DNA from: Pseudomonadota bacterium | Lineage (GTDB): Bacteria > Pseudomonadota > Gammaproteobacteria > Steroidobacterales > Steroidobacteraceae | Direction: 5' to 3' | Assembly (NCBI GenBank): GCA_021792755.1 | Contig: JAJYUA010000005.1 | Coordinates: 88,388-152,387, forward strand | DNA length: 64,000 nucleotides | Shown here: positions 37,513 through 45,477 of the stretch, in pieces | How the letters are laid out: each line of letters begins with the position of its first letter | How positions within the stretch are numbered: the stretch's first letter is position 1 | Program-made: the position numbers and the translations under genes | The notes under the pieces: generated by a model | Databases searched by the model: none | Told to the model about the DNA's origin: nothing | Seen by the model: the letters and a program-made list of their open reading frames with translations, nothing else

Positions 37513-38751
37513 TCAGGCCAGCAGCCGCTCGAGCAGCGGCGCCAGCTCCGGCCGGCCCGCGAGGAGTGCCTCGCCGCCGCCGCCCACGATCCGCATCAGG
37601 TCCGCCACCGCACGCTCGAAATCGTCGTTCACTACGACGTAGTCGAATTCATTCCAATGGGACATATCGCTCACCGCGTCGCGCAGCCGGCGGGCGATCA
37701 CCTCGGCGGAATCCGTGGCCCGGCCGCGCAGCCGCTGCTCCAGAGACTGCCGGGACGGCGGCAGCACGAAAACGGTCAGGCAGGACGGCATGGCCGCTCG
37801 CACCTGCCGGGCGCCTTGCCAGTCGATCTCGAGCACCACGTCCCGGCCCTGTGCGAGCGTCTCCTCGACCGGCTCACGGGCGGTGCCGTAGTAATTGTCG
37901 AAAACCCGGGCGTGCTCCAGGAAGCGGCCCTCGTTCACCATCCTTTCGAATTCCCCCACGGTGACGAAGTAGTACTCCCGCCCCGGGGTCTCGGTGGGGC
38001 GCCGAGGCCGGGTGGTGTGCGATATGGACAGCTGCAGCGTCGGGATGCGCTGGAGCAGCGCCCGGACCAGGGAAGTCTTGCCCGCGCCGGAGGGGGCAGC
38101 CAGCACGAACAGCCGGCCCCGAGCCCCGGACTTGCCGGATGGCTCCCCGGACGGGTGCTCGCAGAGCGCGCGGGCGCCGGACGCCAATGCCCGCAGGGCC
38201 CGCCCGCGATGGCTCACCGCGTTCTTTTCGGCCGCATCCATCTCCGCTGCGGTGCGCTGGGAGCCGGCCGGCAGAAAGATCGGGTCGTAGCCGAAACCTC
38301 CCGAGCCCCGAGGAGCCGGCGCAATCCGACCCTCCCACGTCCCGTGAGCGATGAGCGGCTCGGGATCATCGCGGCGCCGGACCAAGGCGATCACGCACTG
38401 GTAGCGGGCTTGTCGGCGTTCCTGCGGCACCGCCTCGAGGTCGGCCAGGAGCTTGCGCAGATTGTCCTCGTCACTCGCCCCCTCGCCCGCGAAACGGGCG
38501 GAGTACACGCCGGGGCGGCCGTGCAGTGCATCCACTTCTATTCCGGAATCGTCCGCGAGCGCCGGCAAACCGGCGGCGCGCGCGGCGTGGCGGGCCTTGA
38601 GCAGTGCGTTGTCGACGAAAGTCGTGCCGGTCTCCGGGGGCGGCGCGATGCCGAAGGCACTCTGAGGGACGAGCGTGAGCCCGTACGGAGCAAGCAGCTC
38701 GCCGATCTCCCGCAGCTTGCCGGGATTGCCGCTGGCCAGAATTATTTTCAT
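37513..38751 (-). CDS. Fusion of RdgB (dITP/XTP pyrophosphatase) and guanylate kinase in one reading frame
   Basis: One uninterrupted 412-codon gene. Residues 1 to about 195 are RdgB: SGNPGKLRE (7-15), ADDSGIEVDAL (66-76), GFGYDPIF and the C-terminal SHRGRALRAL (180-189). Residues about 212-412 are Gmk: P-loop APSGAGKT (219-226), SISHTTRPRR, GREYYFV, and EIDWQGARQV. A 20-residue Gly/Ser/Arg-rich linker joins them, with no stop and no ATG between. Total length equals RdgB (about 197) plus Gmk (about 205). The ATG is 38751. Translation of Gmk from an internal GTG in the same frame cannot be excluded. Both parts act on purine nucleotides: ITP/XTP clean-up and GMP to GDP. Confidence 0.9.
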   Translation of the reverse strand: MKIILASGNPGKLREIGELLAPYGLTLVPQSAFGIAPPPETGTTFVDNALLKARHAARAAGLPALADDSGIEVDALHGRPGVYSARFAGEGASDEDNLRKLLADLEAVPQERRQARYQCVIALVRRRDDPEPLIAHGTWEGRIAPAPRGSGGFGYDPIFLPAGSQRTAAEMDAAEKNAVSHRGRALRALASGARALCEHPSGEPSGKSGARGRLFVLAAPSGAGKTSLVRALLQRIPTLQLSISHTTRPRRPTETPGREYYFVTVGEFERMVNEGRFLEHARVFDNYYGTAREPVEETLAQGRDVVLEIDWQGARQVRAAMPSCLTVFVLPPSRQSLEQRLRGRATDSAEVIARRLRDAVSDMSHWNEFDYVVVNDDFERAVADLMRIVGGGGEALLAGRPELAPLLERLLA

Positions 38752-38905
38752 GCGCCGAGCGCGGAGCGAGCCGCGTTGGAACGGCGAGCCCCCGTCAAGC
38801 ACGACCGGCGGGACGGCAGGTCCATCGACGGATGCTCGTTGCAGCAGCGGCTCCCGCGCGGATCGCGGCGCTGCGCGCCGGTAAGAAACACCATCGTAGC
38901 CTCGG

Positions 38906-39625
38906 TCACGGCTCCAGTGCCTGCGCCTGCAGGGGAAACAGCTTGTCGATGCCACCGGCCGCGAGTGCGAGCATGGTGTCGAGTTCGTGCCGGCGGAACG
39001 CGTGTCCCTCCGCGGTGCCTTGCAGCTCGATGAAGGCGCCACCGTCGTTCATCACCACATTCATGTCGACCTCGGCCTGTGAGTCCTCCCGGTAATCGAG
39101 ATCCAGCACCGCGACCCCTCCGACGATGCCAACCGAGATGGCCGCTACCTGGCCGTGAAGGGGGCTGGCGGCGATCAGTTGCCGCTTGGCGAGCAGCCGG
39201 CACGCCTGGGCGAGCGCCACATACCCGCCGCAGATGGAGGCGGTGCGCGTGCCCCCGTCGGCCTGCAACACATCGCAATCCACGGTAATGGTGCGCTCGC
39301 CGAGGGCCTTGAGGTCGATCACTGCGCGCAGCGAGCGACCGATGAGCCGCTGAATCTCCAGCGTGCGCCCACCCTGCTTGCCGCGCGCCGCTTCCCTCGC
39401 CGAGCGGGTGTGGGTGGAACGCGGCAACATCCCGTACTCTGCGGTGACCCAGCCCTGGCCCTTGCCGCGCAGGAAGGCCGGAACGCTCGCCTCGACGCTG
39501 GCGGTGCACAGCACCTGGGTGTCGCCGAACTCGACCAGTACGGAGCCTTCGGCGTGCTTGGCGAAGCGGCGAGCAAAGCTCACGGACCGCATCTGATCGG
39601 GGGAACGTCCGCTCGGTCGGATCAT
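38906..39625 (-). CDS. rph: Ribonuclease PH
   Basis: Phosphorolytic 3'-5' exoribonuclease finishing tRNA 3' ends. It has 239 residues from ATG 39625. Family blocks are [44 protein letters not shown] and [19 protein letters not shown] longer upstream start (39655) adds ten basic residues. It is 154 bases upstream of the rdgB-gmk fusion on the same strand. Confidence 0.95.
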   Translation of the reverse strand: MIRPSGRSPDQMRSVSFARRFAKHAEGSVLVEFGDTQVLCTASVEASVPAFLRGKGQGWVTAEYGMLPRSTHTRSAREAARGKQGGRTLEIQRLIGRSLRAVIDLKALGERTITVDCDVLQADGGTRTASICGGYVALAQACRLLAKRQLIAASPLHGQVAAISVGIVGGVAVLDLDYREDSQAEVDMNVVMNDGGAFIELQGTAEGHAFRRHELDTMLALAAGGIDKLFPLQAQALEP

Positions 39626-39688
39626 GTCTCTACGTCTCTTTCGAACTATCCGCACGGGGTATTACGCCGCGCCGTCCTTGGAAAATCT

Positions 39689-40489
39689 TCACGATCGCTC
39701 GCGTATCTCGTGCCGGCCGCTGCGCCCGCGCGGCTCGCCCAGCCACCGCAGGACGGCGCCGGAAGCATTGTCGCTCGCAGCTCCGTTGCGGCTCACGGCA
39801 CTGTCGGCCAACCCCTGCAGCGCCTCGCGCAGCGGCTTACCGGAGCCCAGCGCTTTGGCCAGCTCATCGTCCTTGAGCGGGCCCCACAGGCCGTCGCTGC
39901 ACACGAGCAGCACGTCACCGGACTCCAGCGGCCTCCTTCGGGAGATCGCCATGTCCGGCAGGATCGAAACCCCACCGACGCAGCACTCGACAAAGTTGCG
40001 CTGGGGATGAATCTGCGCCTGTTCGGCGGTGATCAGTCCCTCGCGCACCAGCCCTTCCACGTGACTGTGGTCGCGACTACGCTCCAACAGCGCGCCGCCG
40101 CGGATGTGGTAGATCCTGCTATCGCCGACATGCGCCCACCACGATGCACCCTGCTGGACGAGGCACAGCGCGCATGTGGCGCGCGGGCGCCGATCGATCG
40201 GCAGGGACCCTCCCAACTTCACCACCTCTTCGTGCGCACGGCCGAGAATCAGGTGGAAGAAGCCCATGGGATCGAAAAGCGGCTGCGGCGCGCGCCCGAA
40301 CGCGTCCAGCACGACCTGTCGCGTCACCTCGGCGGCGTGCGCGCCATCGGCATATCCACCCATCCCATCGGCGACGACCAGCAGCGCCGCATGCTCCGCA
40401 ACGGCGATCGTGACCCTGTCCTGGTTCTCCGCGCGTCCGCCCACGAGGCTGACGTCGGCATATTCGATCCGCAAAGGAGATCCGCGCAA
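39689..40489 (-). CDS. PP2C-type protein serine/threonine phosphatase
   Basis: 266 residues. Mn/Mg-binding PP2C motifs are VADGMGGYADGAH, HVGDSRIYHI, LVCSDGLWGPL and the C-terminal SDNASG. It has no membrane span. The start is uncertain: TTG 40489 (used here) or TTG 40474, neither with a good ribosome site. It is divergent from yicC (about 60 bases between starts). PP2C genes next to yicC/rph are often paired with a Ser/Thr kinase, but none is visible here. Confidence 0.88.
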   Translation of the reverse strand: MRGSPLRIEYADVSLVGGRAENQDRVTIAVAEHAALLVVADGMGGYADGAHAAEVTRQVVLDAFGRAPQPLFDPMGFFHLILGRAHEEVVKLGGSLPIDRRPRATCALCLVQQGASWWAHVGDSRIYHIRGGALLERSRDHSHVEGLVREGLITAEQAQIHPQRNFVECCVGGVSILPDMAISRRRPLESGDVLLVCSDGLWGPLKDDELAKALGSGKPLREALQGLADSAVSRNGAASDNASGAVLRWLGEPRGRSGRHEIRERS

Positions 40490-40549
40490 GTGTTAAGCTT
40501 TGGGGTCCGCTTTATAGCATTCCGGGGCGCCGTCGGCGTAGCGTTTACC

Positions 40550-41410
40550 ATGATTGCCAGCATGACAGGCTTTGCCCGCCGCGAGGCTTGCGGCCCCTGG
40601 GGGACGCTCGTGTGCGAGCTGCGCAGCGTCAATCACCGCTTCCTCGAGGCCGGCTTCCGCCTGCCCGAAGAGCTGCGCTCCCTCGAAAGCGAGCTGCGGC
40701 AGCGGCTTTCGCGCGACATCCGCCGCGGCAAGGTCGACTGCACCATCACCTACCGGGCGGCGCAAGGGGTGGGCAGCCTGGAGGTCGATCCGCAGGTGCT
40801 CGAGCGGCTGACGGCCCGGCTCGATGACCTGGAACGGGTCATCCCGGTCGGTTCGGTCAATCTGCTCGAGGTCCTTCGCTGGCCCGGGGTACTGAAGGAC
40901 GTGACCGCGGGCGGAGAGGAGCTTCTGGCCGCGGCCCGGGCGCTGTTCGATGGCGCGACGGAGGAGCTCAAGGCGGCCCGGGCGCGAGAGGGCCAGAAGC
41001 TGCGCGAAGTGCTCGAGCAGCGCTGCGGCGCCCTGGAGGCGCTCGTCAAGCAGGTGCAGGGACGGCTGCCCGAGATCCAGGCGCGGCTCACCGAACGGAT
41101 GCGCGAGCGGGTCAAGGAGCTCACCTCGGCCGTGGATCAGGACCGCCTGGAGCAGGAAGTCGCGCTGCTGCTGCAGAGGCTCGACGTGGACGAGGAGCTC
41201 GAGCGCCTGAGCGGGCACATCTCGGAGGTGCGACGTGTCATCGCCGCAGACGAGCCCGCCGGTCGCCGACTCGACTTCCTGATGCAGGAGCTCAACCGCG
41301 AGGCCAACACCCTTTCCTCGAAGTCCCAGGACCTGGAGAGCACCCGTACCGCGGTGGACATGAAGGTCACCATCGAGCAGATGCGCGAGCAGGTGCAGAA
41401 CGCGGAATAA
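40550..41410 (+). CDS. yicC: YicC-family endoribonuclease
   Basis: 286 residues from ATG 40550 (ASMTGFARREA, the canonical family start). Other signatures are LRSVNHRFLEAGFRLPEELR, the coiled mid-region, and the C-terminus GRRLDFLMQELNREANTLSS followed by MREQVQN. YicC/YloC proteins have been reported as RNases. The last 25 bases before the stop triplet region (41382-41406) are duplicated at 45453-45477, marking the attachment site of the integrative element; the reading frame is preserved. Confidence 0.94.
   Translation: MIASMTGFARREACGPWGTLVCELRSVNHRFLEAGFRLPEELRSLESELRQRLSRDIRRGKVDCTITYRAAQGVGSLEVDPQVLERLTARLDDLERVIPVGSVNLLEVLRWPGVLKDVTAGGEELLAAARALFDGATEELKAARAREGQKLREVLEQRCGALEALVKQVQGRLPEIQARLTERMRERVKELTSAVDQDRLEQEVALLLQRLDVDEELERLSGHISEVRRVIAADEPAGRRLDFLMQELNREANTLSSKSQDLESTRTAVDMKVTIEQMREQVQNAE
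41382..41406 (+). repeat. attL: 25-bp direct repeat within the yicC 3' end
   Basis: Identical to 45453-45477. It begins TGCGCGAGCAGGTG and ends just before the yicC stop codon. Confidence 0.85.
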
Positions 41411-41516
41411 GGGGCAGCACTGTATAAAAGCGCCCCAGCCTCGAAATAAAATTCATGTGAAATAAATACTTAAGTTTCATAGCGCCCCGTTTCATCCAGT
41501 ATCGTCCAAAGCATCG

Positions 41517-41585
41517 TTGTAGCTAGATTTGTAGCTGATCCGTTAGCTACAATCCGCGGGCAGGAATCTGCGAAGTTAGCTACAA
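41517..41585. repeat. Four copies of TTGTAGCTA in two orientations, candidate integrase arm sites
   Basis: Two direct copies (near 41517-41525 and 41529-41536, the second ending CTG) and two inverted copies TAGCTACAA (41544-41552 and 41577-41585) lie between yicC and the integrase start. Two more direct copies lie at the element's right end (45381-45399). Placement inside both ends is what arm-type or excisionase sites would show. Confidence 0.55.
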
Positions 41586-41596
41586 CGAGTCATTTC

Positions 41597-42844
41597 ATGG
41601 TGCTGGACACACTCACCGCGCTCGACGTCAAACGGGCGTACGGCAAAGAGGACCGCCTCTTCCTCTCCGATGGCGGAGGCCTGCATCTCAGGAAGCAGAC
41701 GGCAACGGGTGCGAGCTGGACGCTGCGATATCGCTTCGCGGGCAAGGACCGGTGGCTCGCTCTCGGCAACTATCCGGACATGAGCCTCGCCGAAGCCCGC
41801 GTGGAGGCGCGTAAGGCTCGGGTACTGCTGGATCAGGGGAAGGACCCCATGCGAGAGAAGCAGGCCCAGATCGACGCTGAGCGGCGGAAGGGATCATTCA
41901 AGGAACTGGCCGAGGAATGGTTCGTCGCGGAAATCAAGCAGCGGGGGATAAAACATCCCGAAGTGCCACGACGCCACTTGGACAAGTACCTGTTGCCCGA
42001 GCTCGGAACATCCATCGCCGAGGACGTGCGGCCCGCCGACGTCGCCAAGCTGCTGGACCGAGTGAAGGTGAATGCCCCCACGACGGCCAATGACCTTCTG
42101 CGATTCGCGCAGCGCATCTTTGCGTTCGGGGTCCGACGCCGGTTGGTGACGACGAATCCGGCGGCGAGCTTCAGTCCTCGGCTGGACGCCGGGGGTACCG
42201 AGCGAGCCAGGAAGCGCGCCCTGTCGTGCGACGAACTGGTGACCTTGTTCGAGGCCCTCCGCAAGGAACCCACATTCGGAGGCGACAATCTGCTCGCGAT
42301 AAAACTCCTGCTGGCGCTCTGTGTTCGGAAAGGCGAACTGCTGGCCGCCCCTTGGGCCGAATTCGATCTGGAAGGCGCCGGCGAGCAGGGACCGGTGTGG
42401 CATCTTCCGGCAGCCCGGAGAAAGGACGGCGCCCATCTCGACATCCCGCTCGTACCCGCCGTCGTCGGCTGGCTGAGGGCGCTCAAGGAGCTGTCCGGCG
42501 GCAGCGAGTATGTCTTTCCCATGCGCCGCAGCGACCGGCGCAAGCGCAGTCCTCACGTCTGCCGCGACACGCTCAACGTAGCTGTCGCGCGCGTGACGCA
42601 CGGCCTAGCACCGTTCACGCTCCACGACCTGCGCCGTACTGCACGCACCCATCTGGCTGCGCTGAGAATTCCGACCGAGGTCGCCGAGCGCTGCCTCGGA
42701 CACAAGCTCGCGGGCGTCGCGGGCATATACAATCAGCACGACTACTTCACCGAGCGCCGGGCAGCCCTCACGCAGTGGACCGAACTGCTCCTCGACTGCG
42801 AGCGCGGTAAGCGAAAAGTGACCCCGATCCGGCGGAACGCGTGA
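41597..42844 (+). CDS. Tyrosine-type site-specific integrase (P4/DUF4102 family)
   Basis: 415 residues. An N-terminal DUF4102 domain (FLSDGGGLHLRKQTATGASW, the P4-integrase arm-binding part) is followed by a core-binding helical domain. The catalytic domain has Arg in LCVRKGELLAA, HDLRRTARTHL (His-x-x-Arg), the third-box LGHKLAG and the Tyr of GIYNQHDYF. All catalytic positions are present, so it may be active. It lies 186 bases inside attL and reads into the element. Confidence 0.93.
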   Translation: MVLDTLTALDVKRAYGKEDRLFLSDGGGLHLRKQTATGASWTLRYRFAGKDRWLALGNYPDMSLAEARVEARKARVLLDQGKDPMREKQAQIDAERRKGSFKELAEEWFVAEIKQRGIKHPEVPRRHLDKYLLPELGTSIAEDVRPADVAKLLDRVKVNAPTTANDLLRFAQRIFAFGVRRRLVTTNPAASFSPRLDAGGTERARKRALSCDELVTLFEALRKEPTFGGDNLLAIKLLLALCVRKGELLAAPWAEFDLEGAGEQGPVWHLPAARRKDGAHLDIPLVPAVVGWLRALKELSGGSEYVFPMRRSDRRKRSPHVCRDTLNVAVARVTHGLAPFTLHDLRRTARTHLAALRIPTEVAERCLGHKLAGVAGIYNQHDYFTERRAALTQWTELLLDCERGKRKVTPIRRNA

Positions 42845-42991
42845 CCCGTGCGCAAAGTACGAAATTTACGAATTCGACGAAATCCGGTGCTGCCTGGTCG
42901 CGACCTCGAGCTGAACTCACATGGCTTTCTCTGGAAGCCAGGCCGAGAATCAGCCGCGGCCACCTGCGAGGGACATCAATCATGACCGTCT

Positions 42992-43639
42992 TCACCATAG
43001 GCCGAAATCCTGGAACGTGGCCTGGGAAACTTTGATGTAGCGCCAGCGCTCACCGGATTCTTGGCTCACCTCCTCGCACCAGCGGGTCATGTGCTTCGCT
43101 TTCGTGTCCGTATCGTCGAATTCGCGGCCTTTGGTCTCGATGATCCAGTACACCGGCCCGGCCTGGGTGGCCTGAGCTGCGACGAAATCCGGATAGTACA
43201 GGCGAACCGCGCCGCTGCCTGCAAGATACTGGACATGGAAATGGGTGAACCACTCGGCCAATGCCGCGAACCGATCGATGTCGTCACAGTCGTCGAGAAA
43301 CTGCCCGAAATCAGCCTCGAAGGAGTTGTAACAGGCGACCACGTTGAATATGGTCTTCTGCGCCGTCACAGTCATCCGCCGCCAGGTAAACTTCGATGTA
43401 TCCGAAAGTCGGTACGGCTCTCCCAGCAGCTTGACCGGCGTAGCCTCGACTGTCAGTTGGCCGATGACCCGGGCGAACAGCCCGGCAACAGCGTCCAGCA
43501 GGCCCGAGTGGTTCAGCGCGCGGCGCACGCTCGCATCGTCCAGCTCGATCACGACACCAAAGCAGCGCTTCTGGACATACTCCCGGACCTTCGGGTAGAT
43601 CTCCGCAAAGCGCCCGGGCAGCCGAGCACGCTTCTCCAC
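42992..43639 (-). pseudogene. C-terminal relic of a type III restriction endonuclease Res subunit
   Basis: 215 codons with no intact start. The sequence matches the C-terminal nuclease end of Res proteins: TVTAQKTIFNVVACYNSFEA, then YYPDFVA and YWIIETKGREF, which form a PD-(D/E)XK site (Asp of PDF, Glu-x-Lys of ETK), and WRYIKVSQATFQ. The helicase part, about 700 residues in intact Res, is absent, and no Mod gene is nearby. It is a truncated remnant; the nuclease fold may still be encoded, but nothing shows it is expressed. Confidence 0.7.
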
Positions 43640-43648
43640 GCGGGCCGG

Positions 43649-43735
43649 TCAGGGAGGATAAGAGATTTTCACCACCAGCGGCTTTTTGAACAGGTCCGGA
43701 AACAGCACAGACTGTCGTGTGGTATCTTCTCGCAC
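43649..43735 (-). pseudogene. N-terminal stub resembling an IS1380-type transposase
   Basis: GTG 43735, with AAGG 8 bases upstream, opens a 28-codon frame containing SVLFPDLFKKPLVVKI. This resembles the start of IS1380-family transposases as I remember them. It stops at TGA 43649 just before the Res relic, so the IS appears truncated at that junction. The assignment rests on a short match. Confidence 0.4.
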
Positions 43736-43802
43736 GCAAGAGCCTTTTGAGTGACTGAAACGCTTGTGGTAAAGCCATTTCTATCACAATAGAGGCTCTT
43801 GC
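43736..43802. repeat. 10-bp inverted repeat upstream of the transposase stub
   Basis: GCAAGAGCCT (43736-43745) and AGGCTCTTGC (43793-43802) are perfect inverses 47 bases apart. They may be part of an IS end or a regulatory hairpin. The 255 bases from here to the ATPase 3' end (to 44057) hold no gene I can support. Confidence 0.5.
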
Positions 43803-44057
43803 TCCCTCCCTTTTTACGGCCTTTCATGCATTTTCCGGGCTAGCGCACACACCAAGGCGACGTCAAGTCCATTTGCAGGTATCAAAACAATACAAGCGCT
43901 TACCAACGTTTTTATTCTTGGTTGCGTTTTATTATGAACTGCTTCACTCCGATTGATGTTGAGAGTTCTCTACAGTTGGGTAGCGCGACGTGGACCACGG
44001 CGATCCGCCGCAGACGCTCGCGGCCTCCTGTCCTCGTGTCATCTCGAATCTCTGATG

Positions 44058-45263
44058 TCAGTGCGCCAGCCATTCAGCGACTGGCCGGCTCAGGAAGTCT
44101 TCTACCGCGATGCCGTCGCCGCCGACGAGCAGTGTACGTTTCACCTTGAACGCTGCGGCAAAGGCCGCCGACCCGGGATGCGCCTGCGGCGCCCGACCGC
44201 TCTTCACTTCAATGGCAGCCAGTCCTGAGCGGGCTTTCACCACGAAATCGACCTCCTGACCTCGATCGCGCCAGTAGTAGACTTCGCACTCGCCTAGGGC
44301 CGCGGCATTAGCCAGATGCGCTCCCACCGCCGACTCGATGAGCCGCCCGCGGAATTCCCGATCCGAGCGCGCCTCCTTCGGGCTGACTGCGGCCGTCACG
44401 GTCATGAGCGCGGTATTCAGCACCTGTAGCTTCGGGCTCGAGCCCCGGCTGCGCGCCGCATCGCCCGCGTACTTCGGCAGGCCGCAGACCATTCCCGCAC
44501 CGGCCAGCAGATCGAGGTAGTGAGCCAGCGTCGTCGTATTGCCGGCGTCCTGCAACTGCCCGAGCATCTTCGTGTACGAAAGGATCTGGCCGGAATACCG
44601 GCAGGCCAGCTCGAACAAGCGGCGCAGCAGCGCCGGCTTGTCTACACGGGTCAGCAGCAGCACGTCGCGCGCAATAGAGGTCTCGATGAGACTGTCCGCG
44701 ATGTAGCGGGACCATCGGACGGGATCGCGGATGAGCGGCGCCGCGCCGGGATAGCCGCCAAAATACAGGTATTGATCTAGCGTGAAGTCGAAGGCTTCGC
44801 GCATTTCGGCATACGACCAGTGCGGCAGCCTCAAGGTCTCGAACCGGCCGGCGAGGCTCTCCGTCAGGCCCTGCGCCATCAAGAGCGGAGCGGAGCCAAG
44901 CAGCACGACCTTGAGTGATCGCTTCTTGCGCGTGTCCTCGTCCCAGAGGCGCTTGACCGTCTCCGACCAGGCAGGGATCTTCTGGATCTCATCGAGCACG
45001 AGCACGGCACCGGCCTCACCGGAGGCTTCCAGCCGCGCCGCCTCCCATTGCTGGCTGATCCAGTCCGCGCCCCGGAGCGTCGGCTCGTCGGCACTGGCGT
45101 AGCGAACCGGCAGGCTCAATTCATCGGTGATCTGCTGCACGAGAGTGGACTTGCCGACTTGTCGAGGGCCGGCAATGACGTGCAGAAACCGGCGCGGCTC
45201 GGCCAGCCGCTCGGCCAGCACGGCGGCCTGGGGACGTCGGAACTCGCTCTGCTTTTTGCTCAC
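44058..45263 (-). CDS. AAA ATPase with DUF4143 domain
   Basis: 401 residues. Walker A AGPRQVGKSTL (about 31-41), Walker B VLVLDEIQKIP, and sensor LKVVLLGSAPLL lie in an AAA_14 domain. A C-terminal DUF4143 domain follows, ending with a restriction-like Glu/Lys block (YYWRDRGQEVDFVV, IEVKSG). The family is widespread and mobile and its function is unclear. The start is GTG 45263, with no recognisable ribosome site because a 20-bp palindrome occupies that place. It is the main cargo of the element and intact by length. Confidence 0.9.
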   Translation of the reverse strand: MSKKQSEFRRPQAAVLAERLAEPRRFLHVIAGPRQVGKSTLVQQITDELSLPVRYASADEPTLRGADWISQQWEAARLEASGEAGAVLVLDEIQKIPAWSETVKRLWDEDTRKKRSLKVVLLGSAPLLMAQGLTESLAGRFETLRLPHWSYAEMREAFDFTLDQYLYFGGYPGAAPLIRDPVRWSRYIADSLIETSIARDVLLLTRVDKPALLRRLFELACRYSGQILSYTKMLGQLQDAGNTTTLAHYLDLLAGAGMVCGLPKYAGDAARSRGSSPKLQVLNTALMTVTAAVSPKEARSDREFRGRLIESAVGAHLANAAALGECEVYYWRDRGQEVDFVVKARSGLAAIEVKSGRAPQAHPGSAAFAAAFKVKRTLLVGGDGIAVEDFLSRPVAEWLAH

Positions 45264-45266
45264 GTT

Positions 45267-45286
45267 ATTGAGTATTTTTACTCAAT
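45267..45286 (-). promoter_or_regulatory. 20-bp palindrome abutting the ATPase start
   Basis: ATTGAGTA and TACTCAAT are perfect 8-bp inverses around TTTT, three bases before the GTG. It could be an operator (self-control) or an mRNA hairpin controlling translation. Confidence 0.5.
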
Positions 45287-45350
45287 GCCTTGAGCGGCGC
45301 AACGTGCTGCGAAGCCTTCACGGCAATTGCGCTTCGCAGTGCCAAGGCCC

Positions 45351-45442
45351 TCGCCAGGAGCCGGACCGCCTTGGAAGCGCTGTAGCTAGGCTTGTAGCTT
45401 CTGGCGTGCAGAGCTAAATAAATCTTTATGAATCAATATGAT
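45351..45442 (+). repeat. Right-end repeat, copy A (inside attR)
   Basis: Aligns without gaps to 45609-45700 at a constant 258-base offset, about three-quarters identical by eye. It runs from TCGCC through TGTAGCT to GAATCAAT. Confidence 0.65.
45381..45399 (+). repeat. Right-end copies of the TTGTAGCT motif
   Basis: TGTAGCTAG (45381-45389) and TTGTAGCT (45392-45399) repeat the motif found beside the integrase, about 55-95 bases inside attR. Confidence 0.5.
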
Positions 45443-45452
45443 AACGGCGCTC

Positions 45453-45477
45453 TGCGCGAGCAGGTGCAGAACGCGGA
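45453..45477 (+). repeat. attR: 25-bp direct repeat, second copy of the yicC 3' end
   Basis: Identical to 41382-41406 and followed by GTAG, so it would also close yicC in frame with a stop. This is probably the original chromosomal 3' end of yicC. Confidence 0.85.

Larger units (their letters stand above)
41382..45477 (+). mobile_element. 4.1-kb integrative element inserted in the 3' end of yicC
   Basis: Bounded by a perfect 25-bp direct repeat (41382-41406 and 45453-45477) that reproduces the yicC 3' end, which is restored at the insertion point. The tyrosine integrase gene lies just inside the left boundary. Contents: integrase, the C-terminal relic of a type III restriction subunit, a transposase relic and a DUF4143 ATPase. 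Intergenic parts are visibly more AT-rich than the surrounding chromosome. Confidence 0.85.

Noticed and set aside
38752..39042. 97-codon extension upstream of the RdgB start
   Set aside because: Arg/Ser-rich, no conservation, and the RdgB N-terminus begins exactly at ATG 38751. Only the RdgB-Gmk join is treated as real.
39155..40549. N-terminal 465-codon extension upstream of YicC in the same frame
   Set aside because: It runs antisense through rph and the PP2C gene. The YicC family start at 40550 is clear, so this is not a YicC fusion.
41411..41437. GGGGC...GCCCC inverted repeat just after yicC as a terminator
   Set aside because: Only a 5-bp stem with a 17-base loop; too weak to call.
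43922..44149. 75-codon plus-strand ORF in the integrative element
   Set aside because: No ribosome site, Arg/Ser-rich tail and overlap with the 3' end of the DUF4143 ATPase; not supported as a gene.
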